From Anaeramoeba flamelloides (lineage: Eukaryota > Metamonada > Anaeramoebidae), in assembly GCA_027625915.1 (NCBI GenBank), contig JANTQA010000036.1:8949001-9013000 (forward strand): 64,000 bases of DNA, in the 5' to 3' direction. How positions within the stretch are numbered: the stretch's first letter is position 1; every line of letters begins with the position of its first letter. The position numbers and the translations under genes were made by a program. This document shows, piece by piece, positions 13,801 through 24,913 of this stretch. Under the pieces are notes generated by a model. The model was given only the letters and a program-made list of their open reading frames with translations. It searched no databases and had not been told where the DNA came from.

Positions 13801-16800
13801 TGTTTTTAATTCAATTGTTTTTTTAATTAAAATTTTATTCATTAAAATTGAAAATAATTCAAAATTTAATATTTTTTTAATATCTAAATTTTCCTTACCA
13901 TCATTATGAATAATGATAGAATTCTTTTGATCATTTCCATTTTCGTTTCCATTTTCGTTTTCATTTTCATTTTCATTTCCATTTACCTTTCCGTTTCCCT
14001 TTCCGTTTCCCTTTCCATTTACCTTTCCATTTTCCTTTCCATTTCCGTTAACCTTTCCGTTTCCCTTTCCGTTTCCCTTTCCGTTTCCCTTTTCATTCCC
14101 ATTTCTATTTCCGTTTCCCTTTCCATTTCCATTTCTATTTTCATTTCCATTTTCATTTCCGTTTCCATTTACCTTTCCATTACCATTCCCCTTACACTTT
14201 CCATTTCCCTTTTCTTTAAGATCTTTTATAATATTTTCTTCTTTATTCTCATTTTTATTACAATTATTCTCATTTATTATTATTTTACCACATTTATTTA
14301 TTAAAATAATTAATTTTTTCATTACCTTTTTTTTAATTTTATTGTTTTTTTTTATTCCATTAATCTGTATTAATAATTTAAATAAATGTTCAATTCCTTT
14401 ATTTTTTAAAAAATTCTTAATAATAATTGCTTCTGAAAGTTCAGAATGTAAAAATATATTTGAAATAATTTGTAAATTATAGAATAATTTAAACAAACAA
14501 TTAATATTTAAATATTCAAACCAATTAATTTCTTGTATATTATTTAAAATTAAAATATTTTGTAAATTTTTTTCAATAACTAAATTTGATGGCATCAATC
14601 TTAATAGTTTCCAAATTTGTTTATTAATTCTTTTATTTTCTATTTGGAAAAATTTAAATAATAAATCAAACCAATTTAAATTTAAATAACTGGGTAAAAT
14701 ATTTATATCGATTTTTTCGACATTTCTTCTCCTTTTGATAAACTTTTTTTGTCTTTTTATACTATTAGTTTTATTTAAATTATTGGTAACAATGATTCTT
14801 GAATTATCCACGACGCCTATATTAATTAAAGTTTCTTGATGATAACAATCCAAATCATAAATTTTCACAGATCTGATATTAATTTTATTAATTGGCCTTG
14901 AAATTGCTTCTGAAATCCTTTTTTTTAAATTGAATACAGTATCATAAGAATCAATAATGATGATGTATTTAATTCCTCCCGTAGATCTACTTTTCTGTGG
15001 ATAATACGTAGATATAATTTCAATTGGAAATTGTTTTGGTAATAAAGAATGCCTTTTAAATAAATTATGTTGGAGATCTTTTTCGATATTTTGAATAAAT
15101 TTGATGATAATTTCCAAACATCTATAAATATAATTTTCATTCTTGTAGCCTTTACCTCTTTTTTTATTTCCATTCCTTGTAAGGTTTTCCCTTTCCATGT
15201 TCTCAAGTTTATCATTCGTATTATGATCCTCGGTTTTGTTGTCGATGTTGTTATTATCGGGGTTATAAGCAAACGAATAACATTTTGTTAAAAATTCTAA
15301 TCGTTTTTTATTTCCAAATTCATTTAAGAAATTTTTACTTATATTTTGGTATTGTAACAAAATTTTTATTGAATTTTGGAAAATGTTTTTTTTTTTACTA
15401 TTTAGGCATATTTTCCAGATAGTATTTAATCCAATGATTTTCTTTGAGTCCATTTCAATTACAAAAAAACCATCTGCATTTTTGCCTCGAATGTTTTTCA
15501 AATATTTGTTCGTTTCAAAACACAACTGCTGGTATAGTTTTAAGCCTGCCTTCGTGAAATAATTTAATTTCATAATTGACATTTTGTCGATTAATAGCAA
15601 ATTAATTTCATGACTTTTTTGCAAATTCGTTAGCCAATCGAAAAACAAATCATGTTCATCATTGATGATTACTTCATCTATCATCACTTTCCATAATTCC
15701 AAGATCGATTTTTTATTTAAAATTAATTTGTCCGAAAAGGATAAAAATGTTTGAATAAAATTTAATCTTACTTCCAATTGCTCCAAATAAGGAAGCGCCT
15801 TTGTAAAAATAAAATTACCCCACGAATTACTTTTAGGAATCGAAGAATTGAAATTTAAATTAAGATGAGTATGATTCCTATTTCGAAAGTTATTATTTGC
15901 ATTATCTAAATTGCCTTTTTTTTTTTTTTTGAAACTTTTTTTGGGTGGTGGTGTAGATAAAATATAATTCCTTTCTTTAATAATGTTTAAAACTTTTTTA
16001 TGATGAAAAGAAATAGCAGAAATTACCATATCAATTATCCCATGGGTTTTTTCAAGTTTTAAGACCAAAGAAGATTTTGATATTTGTTGAGTCTGTAAGG
16101 ATGGATAGCTATTAATAATTGCAGTTAACAATGGTAGAACAAATAAAGTGTGCTTCCCAGATGACAATGACTGTAATAAAATTTGAATTGTTTTTGGTTT
16201 TAGTTCGAGTGGGAAATTTGGTAAAGTAAATAATTTGACATAATACTTTTGGAGTCTTACTCTCTTTTTATATGGAATTTCGCTTGCTTGGATTAATGAT
16301 AATAAAAAATAATAGGGAATTGTTGTAATATCTATCGTTTGCTTCGTGAAATGGAAAACTAATTTTATTTTTGATGTATTCCAAAATCTTATTTTTTGCA
16401 ATTTCGTAATAACTATATATTTACACAATTCTTCATCAAATGTATTTGAAATTTCGCAAATCGTTTCATAAATTGCTTGAGTTAAGGAAGTATAAAGATC
16501 TATTTTTTTTTTTTTTTTTATTTATTTTTGTTTTTTTTTTTTTTAATTTTATTATTGTTTTTTTTGTTTATTAATTTGGATTTTTATTATTATTATTATT
16601 GTTTTCAATTGTAATCATTATTAGTAATTATCACGTTAAATATCAGCCAGAGAATTAGAAAAAAAAAAGAAAAAAAAGTGGCTTTGACTTCCTATTCAAC
16701 TATTTTCGGATGGTTTACTCCCATCCATAAAGGATAGCAAGGTATAATCTTAACTATTGAGTAGATTATTCTTCAAAAAATCACTTATTTTTTTGAGAAA

Positions 16801-19800
16801 CCATCTAATATCGATATTAATTTTTTTTAATTATTTTATGTTTTTTTTTTGTTTTTTCGGTAAAAAATCACTTTTAATTTCAGAAGTGGGACAAAAGAAC
16901 TGAAAGAACTGAAAGAACTGAAAGAACCGAAAGAACCACAAGAAGCACACAAATCACAGGAATCTCAGGAACCCAATTCTTTGGAAGCGGTTTCTATTTG
17001 CACTTGGGCAATATTCCGATTTGGATAAGGCAAAATAGTTACAGTGACTTTACCTCTGACCCGATTAGGATGTCGATGAAAAAATTAATGATTGCTTCTC
17101 AATAATAGTAAAATAAAAAAAAATGATTTTTTTAAAAAAATTTACCTTTTGTTGAATCAAACATCATATCAATTATCATTGTGGAAATTTGATTATTTTT
17201 ACTTAAAAATTTTAGAATCTCAACAGATGCTATAATTAATTGTCTATGCATTAAGTTTCCAAATAGATCTTGTAAAAGTTGGGTTTCATTTATCCAATCA
17301 ATCATTACTCTATTAAATTAGAAAATGAGAAAATAATAATATTATTATTTAAAAATTAAAGTTTATTAATGTTAATAATTCAAAAATTATATTGTGAATG
17401 ATTTTGTAAAATAAAAACAAAAAAAAAACAAGTTAAAAATCTATAAAATTAATTATTTTGTGTTAAAATAAATAAGTTAATTTAATAAGAATTGTGAATT
17501 TTTTTTTATTTGAAAGAATGTGTCGAAATGATTTTTATTCTTAAAGTAAGAATTTCTTTTAAATAATTGAAAAATAGATTTATTTTTATTAAAAAAATAC
17601 ATATAATTCAATTTCTCAATTTTTCAAAAATTGAAATCAATATGAAGATAATATTTAAAAAAAAAAAATAGAGAAATGTTAAATAAAAAAAATCGATGTA
17701 ACAACTATAATTAACTCGATCAAGAAATTTTAATTGATAAAAATTGATATTTATCAAAAAAAAAACTCTAAAAATAGTTACATAATGTTTACATTTGTAA
17801 AGCACAACAAAAAAAATATATTGATAAATTTGTTGGATTTCTATTAATAATTATTGATCTATCAAATGGTTAGATCCCATCAAATAATTTGATTTGGGTT
17901 TATCCATTTAAAAGAATTCGTCTTTAACCGAATATCAATCATTCAAAAAAATTTTCCGATCAATTAAAACAAGTTACTTTATTCAAAAAACTAAATGAAA
18001 ATAACAAAAACTCAAAATAAAAAAATGATAAGAAATATTTATAAAAAAATCAAATTTTTTTTCCAATTTGAATGAAATTGTATTATTGTGATTGTTTGAA
18101 CCGTTTTAACTCTGTGGAAAAATTTGAATTTTAGTTTATTTAGATACTGATAAATTCATTTAAAATCTCTGAAAATTTATACTTCATTTTCCATTTTACA
18201 AATTTTTTTACACAAGCTTTGAAGAAAGTGTTTTATTGGTTTAAATGTTAAAAAACTTTGTATCATCTGGTTGTCCTTCAAAAGATTCTTTCTCTCGAGC
18301 TGTTTTAAAAGTTGAGTTAATAGATTACAAAAAGGGAAATTGAACTAATAATTTTATTAAATTTATGTGAATTTATCAGTATATATTTAAATTTAAAAAC
18401 AATGTATGTGCTTGAATAGGATATATTATTCAATATAAAGGGGATTATCGTCTTAAGCTTGTTTAAATTGATCTTTTTTCGATTATATATATTTATATAT
18501 GTATATATCTTGATATCAAGATTTCACTAGACTAATTTTGCACAAAAAACATGATTTTTTTTTTAAAAAGTAAACAAAAAAGCAAAAATAATTATCAAAA
18601 AACAAAAAAAGGAATGATAAATTCGTACTTATTTGTAATATATCTAAAAGTTGGAATTATTTCTTTTGGGCGATAAGAAAGAGAGGAAGTTAAATTTGGG
18701 GATTGTAATTTTTTAATAATTTGATTTATTTTGGTTAATGCAGAGTATCTCATTTCTAAAATTGGTGAATAAAAAAACTTTTGAATAATAAACAATTCAA
18801 ATTTTTCTTTAATTTTTAATGATTCTGAAGTGTCGTATTGCTCGACGATTTTAACTAAAATGTTTACTAATTCATCAAGCCCCGTTGTATTTAATTTTTT
18901 TGATTGATCATAATCAAGGTATTTGATCCGAGTGAAAAGGGCTTTAATTTTTGGAATTACGGTTTCTAAAAATTGCTTTTTAAAAAGATGGCATACCCTT
19001 TGTATTGGTGTAAGCAATCTAAAAAATCGCCCAGTGTCGATCAAGTTTGGGGTATAAAGCAAGTAATTAAATAAAACGGATAAGCCACCGACCTTTGCAA
19101 AATATTCCACATTCCTTTCTAAATAGGATTTTTCGCTATTTGACTTTAGCACCCCATCTGATCCCCACTCGTTTTGGCAATAGACTTTTCTTAGTCTTGT
19201 GTTCTGTAATTTTTGAAGTGCATTTTCGATCGAGTCTGTAATAACTTTTCGACTGAATTTGCGAATGGTGATTGGTTCTTGTTGATTTGTTTTCTTTTTC
19301 CTGCCTTTTTTTTTTATTACTTTTTCTTTTTTTTTGATTTCTTTTTCTTTTTTGGTTTTTGTTTCTTTTTTGATTTCTTTTTCTTTTTCGATTTTTTTTT
19401 CTTCTTCTTCTTCTTCTTCTTTGTTTATATTGTTGTAGGAATATATTTTGGAGTTTTTTTTGAGAAACGCTTCTTTGTTTTGCTGCTTGATGAGTTGAAT
19501 TTTTACATCCTCATATCCCGATGGTGGTTTGTATTTCAAATAAAATGATGGTGTCCGAATTTTATTTAAATCTTGATGAAAATTTAAAGTACCAACAGTT
19601 GGGCGGAAGATTAAATCAAGAACTCCTACTGCTGACGGATCGCCCTTTGAAAGAAAATATACAAACACCGACAATGATTTTTGAAAATACAAATTGATCC
19701 GAGATGCAATTTCTGTGTTATAACTATTCCCATGAAGCAAAATTGAAATCGATGGTATTAAAATTGTTGAAACATAATTTCTGTCCAGATCAGAACATTC

Positions 19801-20066
19801 CAATTTTGTAAAGTATTGATCAAGTAACTCTTCTAATAATTCAAAGTCAGATATTGAAAAATCTAAATGTATCAAAAGATTCAGCAAACAAAAAAAAAAA
19901 AAAAAAAAAAATTATTTTTGGTGATGAAACATTTATTGTTGTAAAAAGCAAACCAAGAATTCCAATTTATTTTTACTGTTTTGTTTTCTGAAAAAGGAAA
20001 AGGGAACTTACTATTCCGTAAAGATTGAAGAATTAGATTTAATTTGTTTTCATTTTGTTTGTTCAT
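7843..20066 (-). CDS. USP9X/fat facets-like giant ubiquitin carboxyl-terminal hydrolase, four exons
   Basis: Deubiquitinase of the C19 cysteine-protease family. Exons on the minus strand: 20066-20012, 19862-18629, 17309-17146, 16499-7843; they total 10,110 nt and join in phase (3369 residues). Donors are GTAAGT, GTACGA and GTAAAT; acceptors end TTTAG, AATAG, AATAG. The start is the ATG at 20066. A ubiquitin-like segment lies near residues 995-1062. The catalytic core starts near 1695 with GLKNIGNTCYLNSLLQQL (Cys1707) and has the histidine box EFGHYYSF (His2008). The core then ends ECFGGKYP...AYILFYQRMD, which closely recalls USP9X (ECFGGEY...AYILFYERMD). The rest is helical ARM/HEAT-like sequence broken by Asn, Asp and Gly-Asn runs. 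The cysteine pairs that bind structural zinc in USP9X are absent (see findings). USP9X-class enzymes trim ubiquitin from signalling and trafficking proteins; substrates here are unknown. Confidence 0.88.
10436..10530. repeat. Trinucleotide tract encoding Asp/Asn run in the deubiquitinase
   Basis: Imperfect ATC/GTC repeats on the plus strand read as (GAT/GAC)n on the coding minus strand. They give a run of about 30 Asp, Asn and Glu residues in the C-terminal half of the deubiquitinase. Similar shorter tracts lie near 9721-9750 and 10806-10832. This is length-unstable low-complexity sequence inside the coding frame. Confidence 0.8.
13935..14215. repeat. Hexanucleotide-like tract encoding Gly-Asn/Lys/Glu repeats
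   Basis: About 280 bp of near-tandem TTTCC(G/A/C)TTTCC units read on the coding minus strand as alternating Gly with Asn, Lys, Glu or Arg, near residues 1246-1339 of the deubiquitinase. The tract is in frame and lies between the ubiquitin-like segment and the catalytic core, so it is probably a disordered linker. A plus-strand open frame here (Ser/Val/Ile-rich) is only its mirror. Confidence 0.85.
16500..17145 (-). other. Intron 3 of deubiquitinase with a GC-richer coding-like island
   Basis: This 646-bp intron joins ...ACA AAA G to AT CTT TAT in phase. Its core (~16,876-17,100) is clearly less AT-rich than its surroundings. It has four GAACTGAAA-type units on the plus strand. Long frames are open on both strands. 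On plus, from the AG ending at 16,882 to a TAA near 17,104, it reads through FFGSGFYLHLGNIPIWIRQ. On minus it reads GKVTVTILPYPNRNIAQVQI and then stops. I recognise neither. It may be a decayed gene piece or inserted fragment. Confidence 0.55.
17310..18628 (-). other. Intron 2 of deubiquitinase
   Basis: This 1.3-kb intron is inferred from phase and from sequence continuity: ...RYITNK then VMIDWINETQLLQDLF. The donor GTACGA is weak and the acceptor is AATAG. The interior is AT-rich with no conserved coding frame and no inverted-repeat element that I could see. Confidence 0.6.
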
Positions 20067-22397
20067 AAAGAGAACAATTATTTGAAAAAAATGATTTGTT
20101 TTTTGCTTTTCTAATTTTGCTGTTTTATGAATTGGTTACAAATCACTAATTCAACTTGTAAAGTTCAACAAAGTTCTCTCAAAATCTTCAATCTCCAAAA
20201 CGAGTTTAATTTTTGAATTAAATTTGTTTTCAATTAACTAATTCGATGAATAATATCAATAACATTCCACAACATTTGGTTATTCGTTTTAATTTGCTTT
20301 CTAAATTGGATTTTGAAGAAGAAGAATAGAAAGAGATCTCGTCAAACCAGAATATTTTTTAAAAATACTTATTTTTTGTAACCAGTTATTTTATCAGATA
20401 CTTGTTGGAATTTAATAAACAATTTTTTTTTGCAAGATTTTAGGACTTTCAGGTTAAAAAAATGGGAAAATGTGATTATCTAAAAATTTTCATTCAAATC
20501 TAAATTTCAGGTAAAAATCGGAAATATAAGGTTGAGTTACATTAACAAAAAACACAAGTATACTCTGAAAACATTTGACGAAATGATGGCTCTATGAGTA
20601 GAAGGTAAATGAAAATTTGTGAGAGTTTTGTTTCGAAAGAAGTATAATTTTCAAAAATGATAATTAGAATTTTGACTTTTGAGGAATTAGTAAACTAAAA
20701 AAAATCTTCGGATAAATTTAATAGCAAATAAAATAAAAATTTATCATTTCTTGAAATTGAAAAACAAAGTTAAAAAGTCATTACTACAAAACCAAACTTA
20801 CTTTTAATGTTATTTTCAGTAAAGAATTATTTTTTTTAACAAGTTTGTTCCATTTTTCTTACACTTTGAAAAGTTCAAAATCCAAACATATTTCAGAATT
20901 ATTTTAATTAAAACTTATTTTCTTTTTGAAGAAGAAAGAAAGCTTATTATCTTTATAGGAAGTGTACAAAAACACACTTTAAAAATGAAACCATTAAGTT
21001 CTGAAATAACACAGTTAAAAAATCTACTTAATTTCAAAAAAATTAAAATAATTATTATAAACTTGAAAAAAATATAATTTTTTGATTCAAAAAAGAGTTC
21101 AAATCAATTTTTTTCTTTTTTTTGAATGAAAAAATACGAGAAAAAAAAAATAAACAATCATTTAAAATTCTCCCAAAATAAGAATTTTTTTAAAACCTTG
21201 AAAATTCAACTTATAATCTAAAGAAATACCGTTTATTGTAATTATCACCGAAATTAATAATTAATAAACACAATCACAATTATTCCAACAAGTTATTTAT
21301 AACACAAAGATTAAAATTTTCAATAAACTTACAATTATTTCCCAATTTTTTAAACATTTTCAAACAAATTAAAGGAATAAAATTAAATAATTCTCATAAA
21401 AAAAAAAAAAATAATAATAGATATTATCAAATAATTGGTTCTAATAATAAAATTTCCTTGTTTATACTCTTAATATTCGGAAAATAATATTTACAATTCT
21501 TTTAAATTTCAAGAAATTTAATAAGAATTTGTGAATAAAATAAAGGAAATCAATTTTTTTAGATCCTTAAGGATTCAATATTTGATTTAATTTTATTATA
21601 TTTTTAAAATAAGATAAATTAACCAAGGTTATTTGCCCATACAAAGTCTTAAAAATCACTAAAAGTGAGATTTCTTCAAAAACAAGTATTTTTTGCAAAT
21701 TTTTCTTTTTTTTTTTTATACAAAATTCAAAAAAAAATGATTAGATTCTTTTAACTGAAAAATTACATTTGGAAAAATGAAATCTTTTAAAAAGAATAAC
21801 TCATCTCTCAAAAGTTGATAAATGAAGTTGTATATCCGGTTTAATTGTATCCCTGTATAAATAATTACTCTATTACCTTAAAAAAAAAAAAAAAAAAAAA
21901 AAAAACAAAGAAGAGTAACTAGTCCAGTAAAGAGAAGTTTACCAAATGAAAATATTCAAAACCACCCTAATAAAAAAATATAATTTAAATTTTATTTGAA
22001 CAAGTTTTTTTCGATTTAAAGAAAAAATAATTTAGATAAAAACCTAAAAATTATTTGAAAATTAATTTAGAAAAAAAAGGAAAACTAATTTTTTTTTCCT
22101 ATTTGTGAGAATCTTTTCAATGATAGTTTTTAATTACCAACAATAAGTAAAGAAAATATATAGTATTATATTATCTAATATTATTCATGGAATTTGCCAG
22201 TATGTGTTTATTTATTCGTTTTATATTTTTCTCTTTTATTTGTATAAAAATGATTACTTATAAAAACATTAATACCCTGTTACTATTTATGGGTTTATAT
22301 TACCTTTGGAAAAATATAATAAATTGAGTTTTTTTTTTTTTTTTTGCCTATTTTTGATTTTAGAAGTGTTAAAAATTTTTGGAATGGATTTTATATA

Positions 22398-22525
22398 TAG
22401 CTGTTTTACAAAAGTGTGGAATCGAAGTTTTGTAAGTAGGGCTTAAAACTGTCTAATTCATATGTTTTAATCAGTTCAGTCAATATCTAAAAAAACTTTT
22501 GGTACACACTTTTCTAAAACAGCTG
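22398..22525. mobile_element. MITE, 128 bp, Tc1/mariner-like ends
   Basis: The left end is TAGCTGTTTTACAAAAGTGT and the right end inverts to CAGCTGTTTTAGAAAAGTGT. These arms are nearly identical over ~22 bp, and TA flanks both sides. Related ends occur at 24783-24913 and 37735-38206. It is too short to code for protein. A (TA)n tract of ~20 bp follows the right end. Confidence 0.75.
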
Positions 22526-22548
22526 TATATATATATATATATATATTA
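22526..22548. repeat. (TA)n microsatellite
   Basis: A run of alternating T and A directly follows the MITE at 22398-22525, perhaps grown from its TA target site. Confidence 0.8.
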
Positions 22549-23622
22549 CTATAATATTTAATACAAAAATCAATAGACACTCTTCATTTTTATTTATTTC
22601 TTTTCTTTTTCTTTTAATATAAATATTTTTTATTTGGTCGAGCATTTTTTCAACTTTATGAAGTATAAATTCAAAAAAAACCCCAAAACCTTCATTCTAA
22701 TCACATGGTGCGTTTATTTTTCTTTTTTCTCTCTTAATTTCAGGTATGAAACATATTGAATCCAATGAAAAAATAATTAATTTGATAAAAAATGTTATTA
22801 TAACCAAAATGGGATTCAGACCACATTGGTACCCATCCCAGCGGTTAAGAACCATTCATATAATACTGTTTAACAATAATACTTTGATAACTTACAACTT
22901 ATTGGAAATTTAAAAGAATATTGACAGAAGGGTGACTGTGAAATTAAAAAATTCGATATTTTTTTTTTATAAAATTATTCTTTCAATAAAAACTATTTGA
23001 ACTAATCAGATTCAAAATTTACTTTGAAAAAGTTCCTAAATATGTCATTTACTAAAAACAAATTTTCTCCTAATAAAAGTCAAAATTTTCTAAAGTAGAT
23101 TCGAAACTCAAAAACCTCCTGTGCATTAAAATCCTTGTCAAAGGCCAAACCCAATTTATTTTCAATCACTTTATAAATTACTTGATTTTTATCAATATAT
23201 TTGAAACTAAATTTGGATTGAGCTTGTGAGAATACCAAAAAATATTAATTAAAGTTTTTTCTTATCCAAAAATCTATTTTATTTTTTGATCAACAAATTT
23301 TCTCTTCAAATATTTAAAAATCCTCAAAAATTTACAATATTCTGACCTTCCTTTGATAGGTTGTTCTTGTAAATAATTTTTCTTAGTGAGTATTTGTTTT
23401 TGAATCCGAAAAGAGTATAAAATTCGAATAGTTAACAGTTTTTTTTTGATTGAACAGTAAAATGAGTTTAAAAATTATTCTCATTCCTCTTAAGATACCC
23501 TCATTGGAACGACATAAAAAAACAAATTGTGTTTCTGGATATACTATTAGCCATACCAAAAATATGCTAATATTCATTTTTATGACTTTTTTCTTTTTAG
23601 CTAAAAAAAAACAAAAACAAGA

Positions 23623-24774
23623 ATGACGGGAAATACAAAAGAAGAAAATGTTACCAACAAGACAAAATTAAAACCCTTTCGGCACTTTTTAGCAGGCTGC
23701 TTTGCCAGGGTTGGCACTGCAGTTCTTTTTAGTCCGGGTGATACGATCAAGACAAGAATACAATTTTCAGGTTATAACACCAAAAATCTTTTCAAATCAT
23801 CAGTTTTAGGATCACTCACAAGTGCCCCTACAACTGGGCTCTCTTTTTTAGTCTACCACTATGTCAAAACGCTTAGAAAAAGTAGCACAAAATTAAAAAT
23901 TTCACCTGACACAAACGTAGTTTCAAGAATCATTAAGCAAATAACAGACGATCCAAAGCCTGCGATCCTGGGAGGGCTCTCACGTGCGTTGGTTATTAGC
24001 TTTAAAAATCCCATGGAAATTGCAAAACAATACTACCAGTTACGTGATGTCTCAGGTCTCGAGATCAAGTCAATGTCTCAAGCGTTTCAATCAGGTTATA
24101 AGCTTCATGGTTTATTCTCTTTTTTTGATGGCTTTGCCCCCTATTTAATTCGGGACTTGCTGAGTTACCCTTTATATTGGGGAATATATGACCTTGTAAA
24201 AGAAAAACAAAATGAATTCAAAAACAAATACAACAAAGACACGAAAAGCGGACACGGTGACAATACAGATCGTCCATCAAAATGGTACAAGCTAATCTCC
24301 AATCAGCAGAAAAAAAATGGTAAAAACGAAAAAATTACTGGTACTGAAAAACGACAAAATTCTGATCAGAAATTATCTTTATTGAATTATTTAGTTTCTT
24401 CGACTTGTGCAACAATAACTTCAACAACATTTACAATACCCTTTGATGTTTTAAAAACAAAAATGCAAACCAGAAGGTTTGTTGAAAATGGTGAAGAAAA
24501 ATATGGAACCTTAATGAGTGCAATAAAAACAATTTATTTAGAAGAGGGACTGATGGGGTTCGTGAAAGGCCTTGGAACAAAGTTGGCGGTCATTGTTCCT
24601 GCAAGTGCAGCCACCTTTACAATTTACGAAACAATTATTTATTATTTTGAAAAGCGTGATGGTGAAAAGGGTTTGTTTTCTTCAGTTCTCGAAAACAACA
24701 TTTTTAACAATAATTATGATCAAGCAAAGGAGGAAATTAAGAACAATATTTTTTGGTTGGATTATTATTATTAA
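23623..24774 (+). CDS. Mitochondrial carrier (SLC25) family protein
   Basis: Intronless 383-residue solute carrier of the mitochondrial (or hydrogenosomal) inner membrane. The three-fold repeat is visible through its signatures: SPGDTIKTRIQ at P38, NPMEIAKQ at P130, and IPFDVLKTKMQ at P273. Each lies at the end of an odd-numbered helix. The second repeat ends GFAPYLIRDLLSYPLYW, which resembles SLC25A39/40 (GWAPTVLRDVPFSAMYW), proteins tied to glutathione import. Substrate assignment on that basis is tentative. A hydrophilic Lys/Asn/Gly-rich insert of ~60 residues (197-257) separates repeats 2 and 3, longer than is usual. The ATG at 23623 follows an A-rich leader. Base composition is much less AT-rich than the flanks. 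Confidence 0.85.
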   Translation: MTGNTKEENVTNKTKLKPFRHFLAGCFARVGTAVLFSPGDTIKTRIQFSGYNTKNLFKSSVLGSLTSAPTTGLSFLVYHYVKTLRKSSTKLKISPDTNVVSRIIKQITDDPKPAILGGLSRALVISFKNPMEIAKQYYQLRDVSGLEIKSMSQAFQSGYKLHGLFSFFDGFAPYLIRDLLSYPLYWGIYDLVKEKQNEFKNKYNKDTKSGHGDNTDRPSKWYKLISNQQKKNGKNEKITGTEKRQNSDQKLSLLNYLVSSTCATITSTTFTIPFDVLKTKMQTRRFVENGEEKYGTLMSAIKTIYLEEGLMGFVKGLGTKLAVIVPASAATFTIYETIIYYFEKRDGEKGLFSSVLENNIFNNNYDQAKEEIKNNIFWLDYYY

Positions 24775-24782
24775 AAATTCGG

Positions 24783-24913
24783 TAAAGTCTTTTTACAAAA
24801 GTGTGATAATAAAGTTTTCAAAAGTGTCTATAAAATTGATTACAAATTTCAATACCTTTTTTCAGAACTATCTGTAAAAATTTTTGATCACATTTTTTAT
24901 TAAAACGGCTTTA
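24783..24913. mobile_element. MITE, ~131 bp, next to the carrier stop codon
   Basis: The left end TAAAGTCTTTTTACAAAAGTG inverts to the right end (TTAAAGCCGTTTTAATAAAAAA), both continuing into TGTGAT. It begins only ~8 bp after the carrier stop codon, so it probably lies in the 3' UTR. It is related to the element at 22398-22525, with more diverged arms. Confidence 0.55.

Larger units (their letters stand above)
20067..23622. other. Divergent intergenic region, AT-rich
   Basis: This spacer lies between the starts of the deubiquitinase (-) and the carrier (+), so it should hold both promoters and 5' UTRs. I see no consensus promoter motif that I would defend. A short MITE sits at 22398-22525 next to a (TA)n tract. 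At 21,964 there is a CCCTAATAAAA start like the terminus of the element at 38,543, but I could not find its partner end. Confidence 0.55.

Noticed and set aside
13906-14304. 132-codon Ser/Val/Ile-rich frame on the plus strand
   Set aside because: It mirrors the Gly-Asn/Lys repeat of the deubiquitinase on the minus strand, which has far better coding support.
16426-16428. Start of the deubiquitinase at the TTG near 16428
   Set aside because: The frame runs on upstream with good coding sequence to an acceptor at 16499 and joins three earlier exons in phase.
16930-17062. Extra deubiquitinase exon inside intron 3
   Set aside because: Direct joining of 17146 to 16499 restores the frame (ACA AAA G/AT CTT) and gives continuous sequence, so an extra exon is not needed.
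19213-19548. Phe-rich 111-codon frame on the plus strand
   Set aside because: It mirrors the Lys/Glu-rich stretch in exon 2 of the deubiquitinase.
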